A stretch of 64,000 nucleotides of DNA, from assembly GCF_003130255.1 (NCBI RefSeq), contig NZ_NRCN01000002.1, forward strand, positions 248,001 through 312,000, given 5' to 3'. Of this stretch, positions 45,963-55,328 are shown piece by piece. The notes below the pieces were generated by a model. It was given only the letters and a program-made list of their open reading frames with translations. It made no database searches and was not told the DNA's origin. The stretch comes from Aggregatibacter kilianii (lineage in GTDB: Bacteria; Pseudomonadota; Gammaproteobacteria; Enterobacterales; Pasteurellaceae). The stretch's first letter is position 1. Each line of letters starts with the position of its first letter. The translations under genes and the position numbers were made by a program.

Positions 45963-46793
45963 ATGAGTTATTTACTATCCAAATCAAGAAAAGATCATCC
46001 CGAAAAGAACGGCGAAGTACAAAAAATCACACCCAAAACGGCCAATTGGGAGTACGTCGGTTTTGAGATGTACCACTTACAAAAAGACCAAGAACTCACC
46101 TTCGACACAGAAAATACCGAGACTTGTTTTGTTTTGGTGGCAGGTAAAGCGACCGTGACGACTGCCCAAGCGACCTTTGAGCATATCGGAAATAGAGCCT
46201 CCCCGTTTGAACGGGTCCCACCTTATTCCGTGTATGTTCCACATCAACAACAGGTTCAAATAAAAGCGGAAAGCTATTTGGAGCTGGCTGTTTGTCGCGC
46301 ACCAAGTCAAGGCAATTTGCCGGTTCGTTTAATTGAACCGAAAGACGTGGGCGTGGAAAAACGGGGATATGGCAATAACAAGCGTTTAGTACACAATATA
46401 TTGCCGGAGACCGAAACCGCAGACGCATTATTGGTCGTAGAAGTGTTTACTGATGAGGGCAATACCAGTTCATTTCCTAGCCATAAACATGACGATAAAA
46501 ACTCGCCAACAGAAACCTATTTGGAAGAAACCTACTACCACCGTTTCTCGCCATCGCAAGGTTTTGCATTACAACGAGTCTACACTGACGACCGTTCATT
46601 AGATGAATGTATGGCGGTGTATGACGGCGATGTGGTTCAGGTACCGAGAGGTTATCATCCGGTCGCTACCATTGCCGGTTATGACAACTATTACTTAAAC
46701 GTCATGGCGGGACCGGTCAGAAAATGGCGCTTTACTTGGGAACAGGATCACGCCTGGATCAACAGTGAAAAATACGCCGATAAATTCAAATAA
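45963..46793 (+). CDS. iolB: 5-deoxy-glucuronate isomerase
   Basis: 276 aa bicupin, near the usual length. Metal-site residues lie in FPSHKHDDKNSPTETYLEETYYHRFSP, and the product-side segment VQVPRGYHPVATIAGYDNYYLNVMAG is conserved. It converts 5-deoxy-glucuronate to 5-dehydro-2-deoxy-D-gluconate in inositol breakdown. AGGAGG lies just before the ATG at 45963. It is divergent from the inositol-phosphate operon. Confidence 0.95.
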   Translation: MSYLLSKSRKDHPEKNGEVQKITPKTANWEYVGFEMYHLQKDQELTFDTENTETCFVLVAGKATVTTAQATFEHIGNRASPFERVPPYSVYVPHQQQVQIKAESYLELAVCRAPSQGNLPVRLIEPKDVGVEKRGYGNNKRLVHNILPETETADALLVVEVFTDEGNTSSFPSHKHDDKNSPTETYLEETYYHRFSPSQGFALQRVYTDDRSLDECMAVYDGDVVQVPRGYHPVATIAGYDNYYLNVMAGPVRKWRFTWEQDHAWINSEKYADKFK

Positions 46794-47071
46794 CGAAAGT
46801 TTAAATCCATAAAATCGACTTAAAGTGCGGTCATTTTTTCCGGTATTTTTATGTAGTTTCACAAAGCTGAAATGACGATTGGTAACCTGTCTCATCTTGA
46901 GTAATATCTGCGTTTGAGCAGCATAAAACTCATGCGTCGACAAGCTAAACAACCGTTTTGTGCATTTCCTATACAATACCGATTTTTTCAAGCAAAATGG
47001 CCGCTTTTTTCTTGAGGTTTTTAATTCGTCTCTATAAGATCTAGAAATATTTATTTTATGGATATAACAAT

Positions 47072-47914
47072 ATGAAAGAAAAATCTCAATTAACCAATTT
47101 ACAAACAGAAATTCAAACCCGCTACGACAGTTTAAGTAAAAGGCTTAAGCAGGTTGCTCAATACATTTTAGATAACAGCGATAGCATCGTTTTTGATACA
47201 GTCGCCACGATCGCAGAAAAAGCAGATGTCCCTCCCTCTACATTAATCCGTTTTGCCGCCGAATTCGGTTTTTCCGGTTTTAACGAAATGAAACAAATCT
47301 TTCGCGAAAATCTCATGGAAAAAACGACAAATTACACAGAAAGGCTACAACTTTCGCATAAAATCGCACAATCGGAGGGGGAAGAATCGCCGGAAGATAT
47401 TTTAACAATCTTTTCGCAAGCCAATAGTCAGGCATTACATCAGTTAGCGGAACAAACCACAAATGAACAAATTTATACCGCCGCCAAAATACTAAAAGAG
47501 GCAAATAATATCTTTATTATTGGGTTAAAGCGTTCTTTTAGCGTAGCCTGCTACCTTAACTATGCACTACATCATTTGGACTGTCGTGCTTTTTTAATCA
47601 ACGGCTTAGGCAGCATGTTTGATGAGCAGCTTAGTCAGGTCAAAGAAGGGGATGTGGTCGTCGCGATTAGTTTCTCACCTTATGCGGCGGAAACCGTCAA
47701 CATTATGAACACTAGCGCCAAGAAAGGCGTTAAACAAATCGCTATCACCGACAGCCAAATCAGCCCGCTACTTGCGTTTAGCGATATCGCATTTGTGATA
47801 AAAGAAGCCCAGGTGCTGGGATTTCGTTCACAATGCTCTACCATGACGCTGGTTCAAACGTTGGCAATTGTGTTGGGATTGGAAAAAGAGAAAGAGAAAG
47901 AGAAAAAACACTAA
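47072..47914 (+). CDS. iolR: RpiR-family transcriptional regulator of inositol genes
   Basis: 280 aa. An N-terminal helix-turn-helix (TVATIAEKADVPPSTLIRFAAEFGFSGFNEMKQIFRE, about residues 45-85) is followed by a sugar-isomerase (SIS) effector domain (NNIFIIGLKRSFSVACYLNYALHHL; DVVVAISFSPYAAETVNIM). RpiR-type IolR repressors respond to inositol catabolic intermediates. It lies among iol genes and is convergent with iolC. The tail is Lys/Glu-rich (LEKEKEKEKKH). The 278-bp gap upstream (46794-47071) has an uptake signal and no other clear feature. Confidence 0.87.
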   Translation: MKEKSQLTNLQTEIQTRYDSLSKRLKQVAQYILDNSDSIVFDTVATIAEKADVPPSTLIRFAAEFGFSGFNEMKQIFRENLMEKTTNYTERLQLSHKIAQSEGEESPEDILTIFSQANSQALHQLAEQTTNEQIYTAAKILKEANNIFIIGLKRSFSVACYLNYALHHLDCRAFLINGLGSMFDEQLSQVKEGDVVVAISFSPYAAETVNIMNTSAKKGVKQIAITDSQISPLLAFSDIAFVIKEAQVLGFRSQCSTMTLVQTLAIVLGLEKEKEKEKKH

Positions 47915-47921
47915 GTAACAA

Positions 47922-47946
47922 AAAATGCCCCATAATGGGGCATTTT
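47922..47946. terminator. Bidirectional terminator between iolR and iolC
   Basis: AAATGCCCC and GGGGCATTT pair perfectly around ATAAT, with A- and T-runs outside, between two convergent genes. Confidence 0.88.
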
Positions 47947-47956
47947 ACGTTTATGC

Positions 47957-49867
47957 TTATTTGCGGGCTTGCCACAGTTTAATTAATCTTCTGTATCTTT
48001 CGCCCACTTCGGTAATCAACTCGTCATCCGTTAATTTTCCGTCAAGCCAGTCTGCCGATGGTTGTCCGAAAATGCTCCGTCCAACAGCAAAGCCTTTGAC
48101 TAAAGGCGCACCTACTGATGCGTCAAATACGGCTTTGAATTGTTCTTCCGGTGCATCTAAACCTAAAATCAGAATACCACGACAGTATGGATCGTTTGTG
48201 CGAATCACTTCACTGATATTCGCCCAGCCTTGTGCCGATACGCCCGGCAATTTCCACCAATCCGGTTTAATGCCTAACTGATAGAAGTGTGCGATGATGT
48301 CTGCATAATATTGTTCGTTTTGTTCCATATCTGCAGGCAAAATCACTTCTAATAACAATTCATGACCGGTTCGACAGCAGGCTTGATACACCTGTTTTAA
48401 GGTTGCATCCTGCTCCGCTTTCATTTCAGCACTGTCTTTCGGATGATAAAAGACCAAACATTTCACTACATGTTCTTGTGGCCAACCGGCTAATTGGCTA
48501 CCTAAATCGCCGTGTTCCAAGCGTAACGGACGGGAAGACGGCAATTCAATCGGACGTCCAATCCACCACTTTTTACCGGTAATTTCATTCAATGCGGCTT
48601 GTCCGAAAGTTGTATCCGCAAGAATCCCCGCCTGACCATCATAAATACCTTCTTCTTGCGCCGTTTTTTCCGCCGCCTGCAATAAAAGCTGTTTCAATTT
48701 AGGAATCCGTTTGACATCCGCACCGTATTTTTTTGCCATATCGACCAGTTGCTTACGATGATCAAAGGCAAAAATACACAAGTTATCCCATTTGGCTTTT
48801 CGAGTAGTCACGCGGTGTAAATGATTAAGTTGTTCATCCAAATCCGGACGAGGTACCGATTCTGCACGGGCAAGATAATTATCTAACTCCGCTTTAGTTG
48901 GCATTGCAGGAGCGCAACCGTGGCGGGAAACCACCAATGCTCCGCAAGCATTGGCATAACGACAAGACTGCTCCCAACCTTCATTATTGATGTAACCACG
49001 AATCAGACCTGACATAAAGGCATCACCCGCACCAAGCACATTCAGCACTTCCACTCTGACACCATAAACATTTAGTCCACCATCCAAATCATCAGGAATC
49101 TCACCTTCAAATACCGAGCAACCCAATGCACCACGTTTACAAACTAAAACGGCGTGGCTGAACTTACGCACGTTTTTAAGTGCGGTTAATGTATCTGTCG
49201 AACCGCCGGCAATATGGAATTCTTCTTCTGTTCCCACCAACACATCAAAATGGTGTAAGACTTCTTGCAATGATTTCGTCACCGCTTCCGAATCAATAAA
49301 ACGGGTTTCTCCATCCCCTAAGGAGGTCAGTCCCCATAACACCGGGCGATAATCGATATCCAACAAACGTTTTGTGTTATTTCTGCCCGCATATTCCAAC
49401 GCCGTCAACACCGCTTCTCTGGTTTTCGGGTGGGACAAATGCGTGCCGGTAATGGCTAAGGCTTTGGCGGAAGCAATGTAGCTTTCATCAAAATCCGCTT
49501 TAGTAATCGCCATATCGGCACAATTTTCACGGTAAAAAATCAACGGGAAAGTATCCTGATCTTTAATGCCTAAAATCACAAGCGCAGTCAAACGTTCTTT
49601 ATCCGTAATCAAATGGCTGGTATCCACTCCGACGCGTTGTAATTCCTCGCGTAAAAAACGTCCCATGTGCTCATCACCAACGCGTGCCAACATAGAAGAT
49701 TTCACGCCTTGCACCGCCGTACCATAGGCCACATTACCGGAGGATCCGCCCAGATATTTGGAAAAAGAAGAAGCGTCCTCTAATCTGGCACCGATTTGTT
49801 GTGCATAAAGATCAACAGCCACCCGACCAAGACAGATAAGGTCTAATGTTTTTTCTACCGTTTTCAT
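47957..49867 (-). CDS. iolC: 5-dehydro-2-deoxygluconokinase fused to a DUF2090 domain
   Basis: 636 aa. Residues about 1-320 are a PfkB-type kinase (LICLGRVAVDLYAQQ; YLGGSSGNVAYG; catalytic NVLGAGDAFMSGLIRGY). Residues about 325-636 form a DUF2090 domain (LCIFAFDHRKQLVDMA; LLEVILPADMEQNE; GRSIFGQPSADWLDGK), an aldolase-like barrel by family description. The kinase phosphorylates 5-dehydro-2-deoxygluconate. No iolJ aldolase is in the island, so the fused domain is the candidate for the next step. I chose the ATG at 49867, behind AAGGAATT; the open frame begins at 49906. Confidence 0.92.
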   Translation of the reverse strand: MKTVEKTLDLICLGRVAVDLYAQQIGARLEDASSFSKYLGGSSGNVAYGTAVQGVKSSMLARVGDEHMGRFLREELQRVGVDTSHLITDKERLTALVILGIKDQDTFPLIFYRENCADMAITKADFDESYIASAKALAITGTHLSHPKTREAVLTALEYAGRNNTKRLLDIDYRPVLWGLTSLGDGETRFIDSEAVTKSLQEVLHHFDVLVGTEEEFHIAGGSTDTLTALKNVRKFSHAVLVCKRGALGCSVFEGEIPDDLDGGLNVYGVRVEVLNVLGAGDAFMSGLIRGYINNEGWEQSCRYANACGALVVSRHGCAPAMPTKAELDNYLARAESVPRPDLDEQLNHLHRVTTRKAKWDNLCIFAFDHRKQLVDMAKKYGADVKRIPKLKQLLLQAAEKTAQEEGIYDGQAGILADTTFGQAALNEITGKKWWIGRPIELPSSRPLRLEHGDLGSQLAGWPQEHVVKCLVFYHPKDSAEMKAEQDATLKQVYQACCRTGHELLLEVILPADMEQNEQYYADIIAHFYQLGIKPDWWKLPGVSAQGWANISEVIRTNDPYCRGILILGLDAPEEQFKAVFDASVGAPLVKGFAVGRSIFGQPSADWLDGKLTDDELITEVGERYRRLIKLWQARK

Positions 49868-49894
49868 AATGCAATTCCTTCTACTTAGTAAAAT

Positions 49895-50106
49895 TGTTTC
49901 ACCCACACAAATTGAAACACATATTTCAAAAAAATCAATATTGAAATTTAATTTTTTAGACCTTAATCACAAAACAAACATCATCCGATTTTCTATTCGG
50001 TATTTTATGATTCATACTGTTAATAGGCTGTTTAAGTGTTTTTTAAAGATAAAATATAAATTCGGGAAAATTTGATCTATGTCTCAAAAATGAAATTTTT
50101 GTTTCA
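49895..50106. promoter_or_regulatory. iolC-iolD divergent promoter with candidate IolR operators
   Basis: The 309-bp gap holds TGAAA-CACATA-TTTCA (49913-49928), TGAAATTTTTGTTTCA (50091-50106), and a wider inverted repeat TGTTTCA (49895-49901)/TGAAACA (49913-49919). The second shares TTTTTGTTTCA exactly with the block at 45844. These define a TGAAA-N6-TTTCA element at iol promoters. Confidence 0.6.
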
Positions 50107-50176
50107 AAAATATTTAAAATTAAAAGAATGCTTATATACTGGTTTCAATGCTAGCTACTCGTAAAAGGAGATTCTG

Positions 50177-52117
50177 ATGAAAACCGTAAGACTTACTGTT
50201 GCACAAGCGCTTATAAAATTTCTTGATAATCAATATATCGAATTTGATGGCAAAGTAACAAAATTTGTTGAAGGTATCTTTGGTATTTTCGGTCATGGCA
50301 ATGTGCTTGGAATCGGTCAGGCGTTGGAACAAGACAGTGGTGATCTGATTGTGCGCCAAGGACGTAATGAACAAGGCATGGCGCACGTGGCAATCGGCTT
50401 TGCCAAACAAAATTTGCGTAAAAAGATTTATGCCTGTACCTCCTCCGTGGGCCCCGGTGCCGCCAATATGATTACCGCAGCCGCAACAGCAACCGCTAAC
50501 CGTATTCCGCTTCTTCTTTTACCCGGCGATGTGTTTGCCACCCGCCAACCGGATCCGGTGTTACAACAAATCGAACAATTTCATGATCTGAGTATCAGTA
50601 CAAACGATGCATTCAGAGCCGTAAGCAAATATTGGGACAGAGTCAGCCGCCCGGAACAACTGATGACCGCCTGTATTAATGCCATGCGGGTATTAACGGA
50701 CCCGGCGGACACCGGCGCAGTAACAATCGCCCTGCCGCAAGATGTTCAAGCGGAAGCCTATGATTTCCCGGAATACTTTCTACAAAAACGGATTCATCGT
50801 ATTGAGCGTACGTTACCGACCGAGCCAATGTTGAAATTGGCCGTTGATCTTATTATGAGTGCGAAAAAGCCGTTAATGATTTGCGGCGGTGGCGTGCGTT
50901 ATTCCGAAGCGGCAGAACAACTCAAACAGTTTGCCGAAACCTTCCAAATTCCTTTTGCCGAAACACAAGCAGGTAAAAGTGCGGTCGTTTCTGAGCACGT
51001 TTTGAATGTGGGCGGCGTAGGAGAAACAGGTTGTTTAGCAGCCAACCTGTTAGCGAAAGAGGCAGATCTGATTATCGGTATCGGCACACGCTACACGGAT
51101 TTCACCACCTCTTCAAAATGGATCTTCCAACATCCGAATGTGAAATTCCTAAACATCAACATTGCCCGTTTTGACGCTTATAAACTGGATGGCGTTCAAG
51201 TGGTTGCCGATGCCAAAGAAACGTTAGAAAAACTGACCGCACTTTTAGCACCGCGCGCCTATCAACCACAGTGGAGCAACGCCGTTGCAGAAGCCAAAGT
51301 GCAGTTTGCTCAAGAACTCCATCGTATTTATCACGCCACCTACACTGAAACCGACTTCGTACCGGAAGTCAATGACGCATTGGATCGCGAAAAAGTTTAT
51401 GCGGAGTTTATCAAGCTCACCCAATCCTGTCTGACACAGAGCCGCGTTCTGGGTATTCTCAATGAAACCCTGGGTGCCAATGACATTATTGTGGGCGCTG
51501 CTGGTAGCCTGCCGGGCGACTTACAACGTGCTTGGCAATCCAAGGGCGAAAATACCTATCATCTCGAGTATGGCTATTCCTGCATGGGCTATGAAGTCAA
51601 CGCCGCGTTAGGAGCAAAATTGGCCCAACCGGAAAAAGAGGTTTACGCCTTACTAGGCGATGGTTCTTACATGATGCTCCATTCCGAGCTCATCACATCA
51701 GTGCAGGAACATAAAAAGATTAACGTGATTTTACTAGACAACATGACCAACGGTTGCATTAACAACCTGCAAATCGGCAACGGTATGGACAGTTTCGCCA
51801 CTGAATTCCGTTTCAGAAATCCGCAAACCGACAAATTGGATGGCGGATTTGTGCCCGTTGATTTCGCGATGAATGCGGCGGCCTATGGATGCAAAACCTA
51901 TAAAGTCACGACAGAAGAAGAATTGCACGTGGCCTTAGCCGATGCCAAAAAGCAAAATGTGTCTACTTTAATTGATATTAAAGTATTGCCAAAAACGATG
52001 ATTCACGGCTATGGCAGCTGGTGGCACGTTGGCGTGGCAGAAGTTTCGGAAAAAGAAAAAATCCGCAAAGCGCATGAACGCAGTGTGAAACATATTAACG
52101 AAGCACGTCGTTATTAA
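50177..52117 (+). CDS. iolD: 3D-(3,5/4)-trihydroxycyclohexane-1,2-dione hydrolase
   Basis: 646 aa thiamine-diphosphate enzyme. The cofactor glutamate lies in [19 protein letters not shown]; the ThDP/Mg motif is [19 protein letters not shown]...LLDNMTNG; the pocket segment [18 protein letters not shown] is present. It opens the inositol-derived ring dione to 5-deoxy-glucuronate. AAAAGGAG precedes the ATG at 50177. It heads iolDEG. Confidence 0.96.
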   Translation: MKTVRLTVAQALIKFLDNQYIEFDGKVTKFVEGIFGIFGHGNVLGIGQALEQDSGDLIVRQGRNEQGMAHVAIGFAKQNLRKKIYACTSSVGPGAANMITAAATATANRIPLLLLPGDVFATRQPDPVLQQIEQFHDLSISTNDAFRAVSKYWDRVSRPEQLMTACINAMRVLTDPADTGAVTIALPQDVQAEAYDFPEYFLQKRIHRIERTLPTEPMLKLAVDLIMSAKKPLMICGGGVRYSEAAEQLKQFAETFQIPFAETQAGKSAVVSEHVLNVGGVGETGCLAANLLAKEADLIIGIGTRYTDFTTSSKWIFQHPNVKFLNINIARFDAYKLDGVQVVADAKETLEKLTALLAPRAYQPQWSNAVAEAKVQFAQELHRIYHATYTETDFVPEVNDALDREKVYAEFIKLTQSCLTQSRVLGILNETLGANDIIVGAAGSLPGDLQRAWQSKGENTYHLEYGYSCMGYEVNAALGAKLAQPEKEVYALLGDGSYMMLHSELITSVQEHKKINVILLDNMTNGCINNLQIGNGMDSFATEFRFRNPQTDKLDGGFVPVDFAMNAAAYGCKTYKVTTEEELHVALADAKKQNVSTLIDIKVLPKTMIHGYGSWWHVGVAEVSEKEKIRKAHERSVKHINEARRY

Positions 52118-52173
52118 TTCGTGATTCAATTGATTATCTCCAATTTAACCATTCTGTTGAGAAGGAAAAAACT

Positions 52174-53070
52174 ATGAAAGCTGAAAACGTGAAATTAGGT
52201 ATCGCGCCAATCGGTTGGACAAACGATGATATGCCTGATCTTGGTAAAGAGAATACCTTTGAACAATGTGTCAGTGAAATGGCGCTGGCAGGTTTTACCG
52301 GATGTGAAGTTGGAAATAAATATCCGCGCGATGTGGAAGTGCTAAAACACAAGCTAAGTGTTCGCGGAATTCAAATTTGTAATGCCTGGTTCAGTACGTT
52401 TTTCGTGGACGGCAAAAAAGAAGAAACCATTCAAGAGTTTATTAAACATCGTGATTTCCTTCATGCTATGGGCGCCAAAGTCATCGGCTGTTCTGAGCAA
52501 AGCCGTAGTATCCAAGGCACAACAAAAGCCGTTTTCAAAGAGAAAACCATCTTCACCGAAGATGAATGGCAAAAATTAGCGGAAGGCTATAACGAACTGG
52601 CTAAACTTGCTGCCGAAAAAGGCATGAAAGTGTGTCTGCATCACCACATGGGCACCGGCATTCAAACGCCGGAAGAAATTGATAAATATATGACAGTCGT
52701 TAACGATGACGTGTATTTGTTATTCGATTCAGGTCACCTCTATTATTCCGAAGGATCACAACAAGCCATGTTGGACGTGTTGGAAAAATACATCGACCGT
52801 ATTTGCCACGTTCATTTGAAAGATGTGCGTGACGATGTCGTGGCGGAAGTCAAAGCCAATGATTTAAGTTTCTTGGAAGGCGTACGCAAAGGTACATTTA
52901 CCGTGCCGGGAGACGGCGTTATCGACTTCAGACCGATTTTCGACATTCTCGAAAAACACAATTACAAAGGCTGGATGGTGGTTGAGGCGGAACAAGATCC
53001 GGCCATCGCCAATCCGTTTGAATATGCCGTTAAAGGCCGTAAGTACATTAAAGAAACAGCGGGGATTTAA
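52174..53070 (+). CDS. iolE: Myo-inosose-2 dehydratase
   Basis: 298 aa, xylose-isomerase-like TIM barrel. Characteristic segments: [17 protein letters not shown] at the N-terminus, [30 protein letters not shown] and [14 protein letters not shown], with metal-binding Glu, Asp and His residues. It dehydrates 2-keto-myo-inositol to the trione precursor used by IolD. It follows iolD by 56 bp and ends 2 bp before iolG. Confidence 0.96.
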   Translation: MKAENVKLGIAPIGWTNDDMPDLGKENTFEQCVSEMALAGFTGCEVGNKYPRDVEVLKHKLSVRGIQICNAWFSTFFVDGKKEETIQEFIKHRDFLHAMGAKVIGCSEQSRSIQGTTKAVFKEKTIFTEDEWQKLAEGYNELAKLAAEKGMKVCLHHHMGTGIQTPEEIDKYMTVVNDDVYLLFDSGHLYYSEGSQQAMLDVLEKYIDRICHVHLKDVRDDVVAEVKANDLSFLEGVRKGTFTVPGDGVIDFRPIFDILEKHNYKGWMVVEAEQDPAIANPFEYAVKGRKYIKETAGI

Positions 53071-53072
53071 TC

Positions 53073-54083
53073 ATGATTAAAGTAGGCATTATCGGCGCCG
53101 GTCGTATCGGTCGCGTGCATTCTGAAAGCATCACAAAATATGTCAAAGGGGCTGAAATCAAAGCGATTTCCGATGTTCGCGTCACTGATGAGCTCAAGCA
53201 ATGGGCGAAAGATATGGGCATTCCGCACGTTTATGAGGATTACAAACAAATTCTGCAGGATCCTGAAATTGACGCCGTGTTAGTGTGTTCCTCCACCAAT
53301 ACCCACGCACCGATTTCTATTGAAGCCGCCCGTACCGGCAAACACATTTTCTGCGAAAAACCGGTAGATGCCGATGTGAATCGCATTAAAGAAGTCTTGG
53401 CTGAAGTAGAAAAATCCGGCGTGAAATTCCAAGTAGGTTTTAACCGTCGCTTTGACCATAACTTTAAAGCCATCAAGACCCGTGTAGAAAACGGCGACAT
53501 CGGCGAACCGCACTTAATTCGCGTCACCTCCCGCGACCCGGATGCACCGCCGATTGAATACGTAAAAGTCTCCGGCGGGATGTTCTTCGACATGACTATC
53601 CACGATTTCGATATGATCCGTTATTTATCCGGTAGCGAAGTGGTGGAAGTGTATGCGGCAGGCGGCGTGTTGGTGAATCCGGAAATCGGCAAAGCCGGCG
53701 ACATTGACACTGCCGTCATCACGTTAAAACTCGCTAACGGTGCTATCGGTGTGATCGATAACAGCCGAAAAGCGGTTTACGGCTACGACCAACGGGCAGA
53801 AGTGTTCGGCTCCAAAGGCGCGGTACAAACCCGTAATGATACCGATTCTACCGCCGTATATTCCTGTGAAGCCGGTGTTATCGCCGAAAAACCGAAATAC
53901 TTCTTCTTAGAACGCTATATGCAATCTTTCGCCGATGAAATGGCGTGTTTTGTGGATTCCGTAGTGAACGACAAACCAACTTTAGTGAACGGCAATGACG
54001 GGTTACAACCTGTGATTATCGCACTTGCCGCCAAACGTTCTTTAGATGAAGGACGCCCGGTAAAACTGGCGGAAATTGCTTAA
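53073..54083 (+). CDS. iolG: Myo-inositol 2-dehydrogenase
   Basis: 336 aa Gfo/Idh/MocA dehydrogenase. NAD motif GIIGAGRIGRVHSESI; catalytic Lys in FCEKPVD; active-site Asp and His in FFDMTIHDFDMIRYL. It performs the first step, myo-inositol to 2-keto-myo-inositol. It follows iolE directly. The order iolD-iolE-iolG ends with a terminator. Confidence 0.95.
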   Translation: MIKVGIIGAGRIGRVHSESITKYVKGAEIKAISDVRVTDELKQWAKDMGIPHVYEDYKQILQDPEIDAVLVCSSTNTHAPISIEAARTGKHIFCEKPVDADVNRIKEVLAEVEKSGVKFQVGFNRRFDHNFKAIKTRVENGDIGEPHLIRVTSRDPDAPPIEYVKVSGGMFFDMTIHDFDMIRYLSGSEVVEVYAAGGVLVNPEIGKAGDIDTAVITLKLANGAIGVIDNSRKAVYGYDQRAEVFGSKGAVQTRNDTDSTAVYSCEAGVIAEKPKYFFLERYMQSFADEMACFVDSVVNDKPTLVNGNDGLQPVIIALAAKRSLDEGRPVKLAEIA

Positions 54084-54102
54084 TACACGTTTTGAGTATA
54101 AA

Positions 54103-54137
54103 AAAAGACCTGAATCTTCAGGTCTTTTGTTTTTTTA
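54103..54137 (+). terminator. Terminator of iolDEG
   Basis: AAAAGACCTGAA and TTCAGGTCTTTT (54103-54128) form a perfect stem with a 2-nt centre, followed by GTTTTTTT. Confidence 0.9.
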
Positions 54138-54208
54138 TGGTGATATGAAAAACGCTCGGAAAAACCACCGCACTTTTATATTATGGAAAAGAATTATTTG
54201 GCGTGTAT

Positions 54209-55183
54209 TTACTCAAAATACTCAATCTCTCTTTTGATCATTTCTTGGAGTTTTTTATTTTCATAGAATTTCTTAGTAAGCCAGTTACCACGCTTATCAT
54301 ATTCATACACCATAGTTCTTTCATCTTGTTCTGTAAATTCGGCTCTTTGCTTTGTGTGTTTCACTCGAATTAAATTTTGGTATTCGTCATAAAAATACTC
54401 ACCGGAAGCGCAAAAGCCATCTTCATTTTCATAAATATCTTTCACCAACAAGCTTTCGGTATTGTATTCATAACACTGTCTTTCATACAGCTTCCCTTCG
54501 CGCATACTTAATGTTTCCACCAAGCGCCCTTGTTCATCATAAGTTTTGCGAAGGAAATTGCCTTCAGACCAATAAAGCGTTTCAGTTAACGCTACATCGT
54601 CATAATCCCATTCCGATTTTTCCCAAACTTGCTCTCCGTTTTCCGCCAACGTAGATTTTGCAATTTCCCGACCTTTGTGATCCAATAAAGAGGTCTCCGT
54701 TTCAATCGTGCCACCCTGGCGTATTATGGTCCGCTTGCATCCTGTTACCAAATACTCATAACGATATTCAAATTCCCGTTGCGAATAGCCATCATGTTCG
54801 CCCATAAAGTGATATTCCCGAATCACTCTCTTTTCGTCATCGTATTCATATTCATTTAAGTAAATGACTTTATTGCCGTTTTTATTGGTGGTGGTTTTTC
54901 GCGTGATATGGGTGCCGTCTAAATATTCGCAACTCACCTTAAACGTAATTCTTTCATTTAACGGCTTTTGCACACTTTTTTTGCCGATGGAGTAATACGT
55001 TTTCGCGGCCAAATAACCTTGCGGATTAAATAGCGATAAATGGCGGTCAAGACAATCACGATAAATGAGCTCACCTTTTTTCTCACGAACCAACCAATCC
55101 TGATGAAAGCAAGATTTTACAGCGCCACGCAAATTGTTTTCTTTTAATGCGAGTTCTTTTTCTTCAAAAATTTCGTGTTGCAT
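54209..55183 (-). CDS. Unrecognised YD-repeat-like protein
   Basis: 324 aa, no signal peptide and no transmembrane segment. From about residue 90 to the end it is a run of short beta-hairpin-like units rich in Tyr, Glu and Asp, such as EYEYDDEKRVIREYHF, TYDEQGRLVETLSMREG, CYEYNTESLLVKDIY, EYFYDEYQNLIRVKH and VYEYDKRGNWLTKKFYEN. This resembles YD/RHS repeats or MORN-like antitoxin and immunity repeats. No toxin or secretion gene is adjacent. I do not know its function. Confidence 0.6.
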   Translation of the reverse strand: MQHEIFEEKELALKENNLRGAVKSCFHQDWLVREKKGELIYRDCLDRHLSLFNPQGYLAAKTYYSIGKKSVQKPLNERITFKVSCEYLDGTHITRKTTTNKNGNKVIYLNEYEYDDEKRVIREYHFMGEHDGYSQREFEYRYEYLVTGCKRTIIRQGGTIETETSLLDHKGREIAKSTLAENGEQVWEKSEWDYDDVALTETLYWSEGNFLRKTYDEQGRLVETLSMREGKLYERQCYEYNTESLLVKDIYENEDGFCASGEYFYDEYQNLIRVKHTKQRAEFTEQDERTMVYEYDKRGNWLTKKFYENKKLQEMIKREIEYFE

Positions 55184-55328
55184 ATTTACCTCAAGGATTC
55201 GAGCTAAATATTAAAGCGACAATTTTCATTATCGCTTTATTTAAATTGGATGCTATTAAATCAACGGAAACAGATTGACCGCACCACGATAGTAATAAAT
55301 GCCATCATGCAAATATGCCGATAATGGA

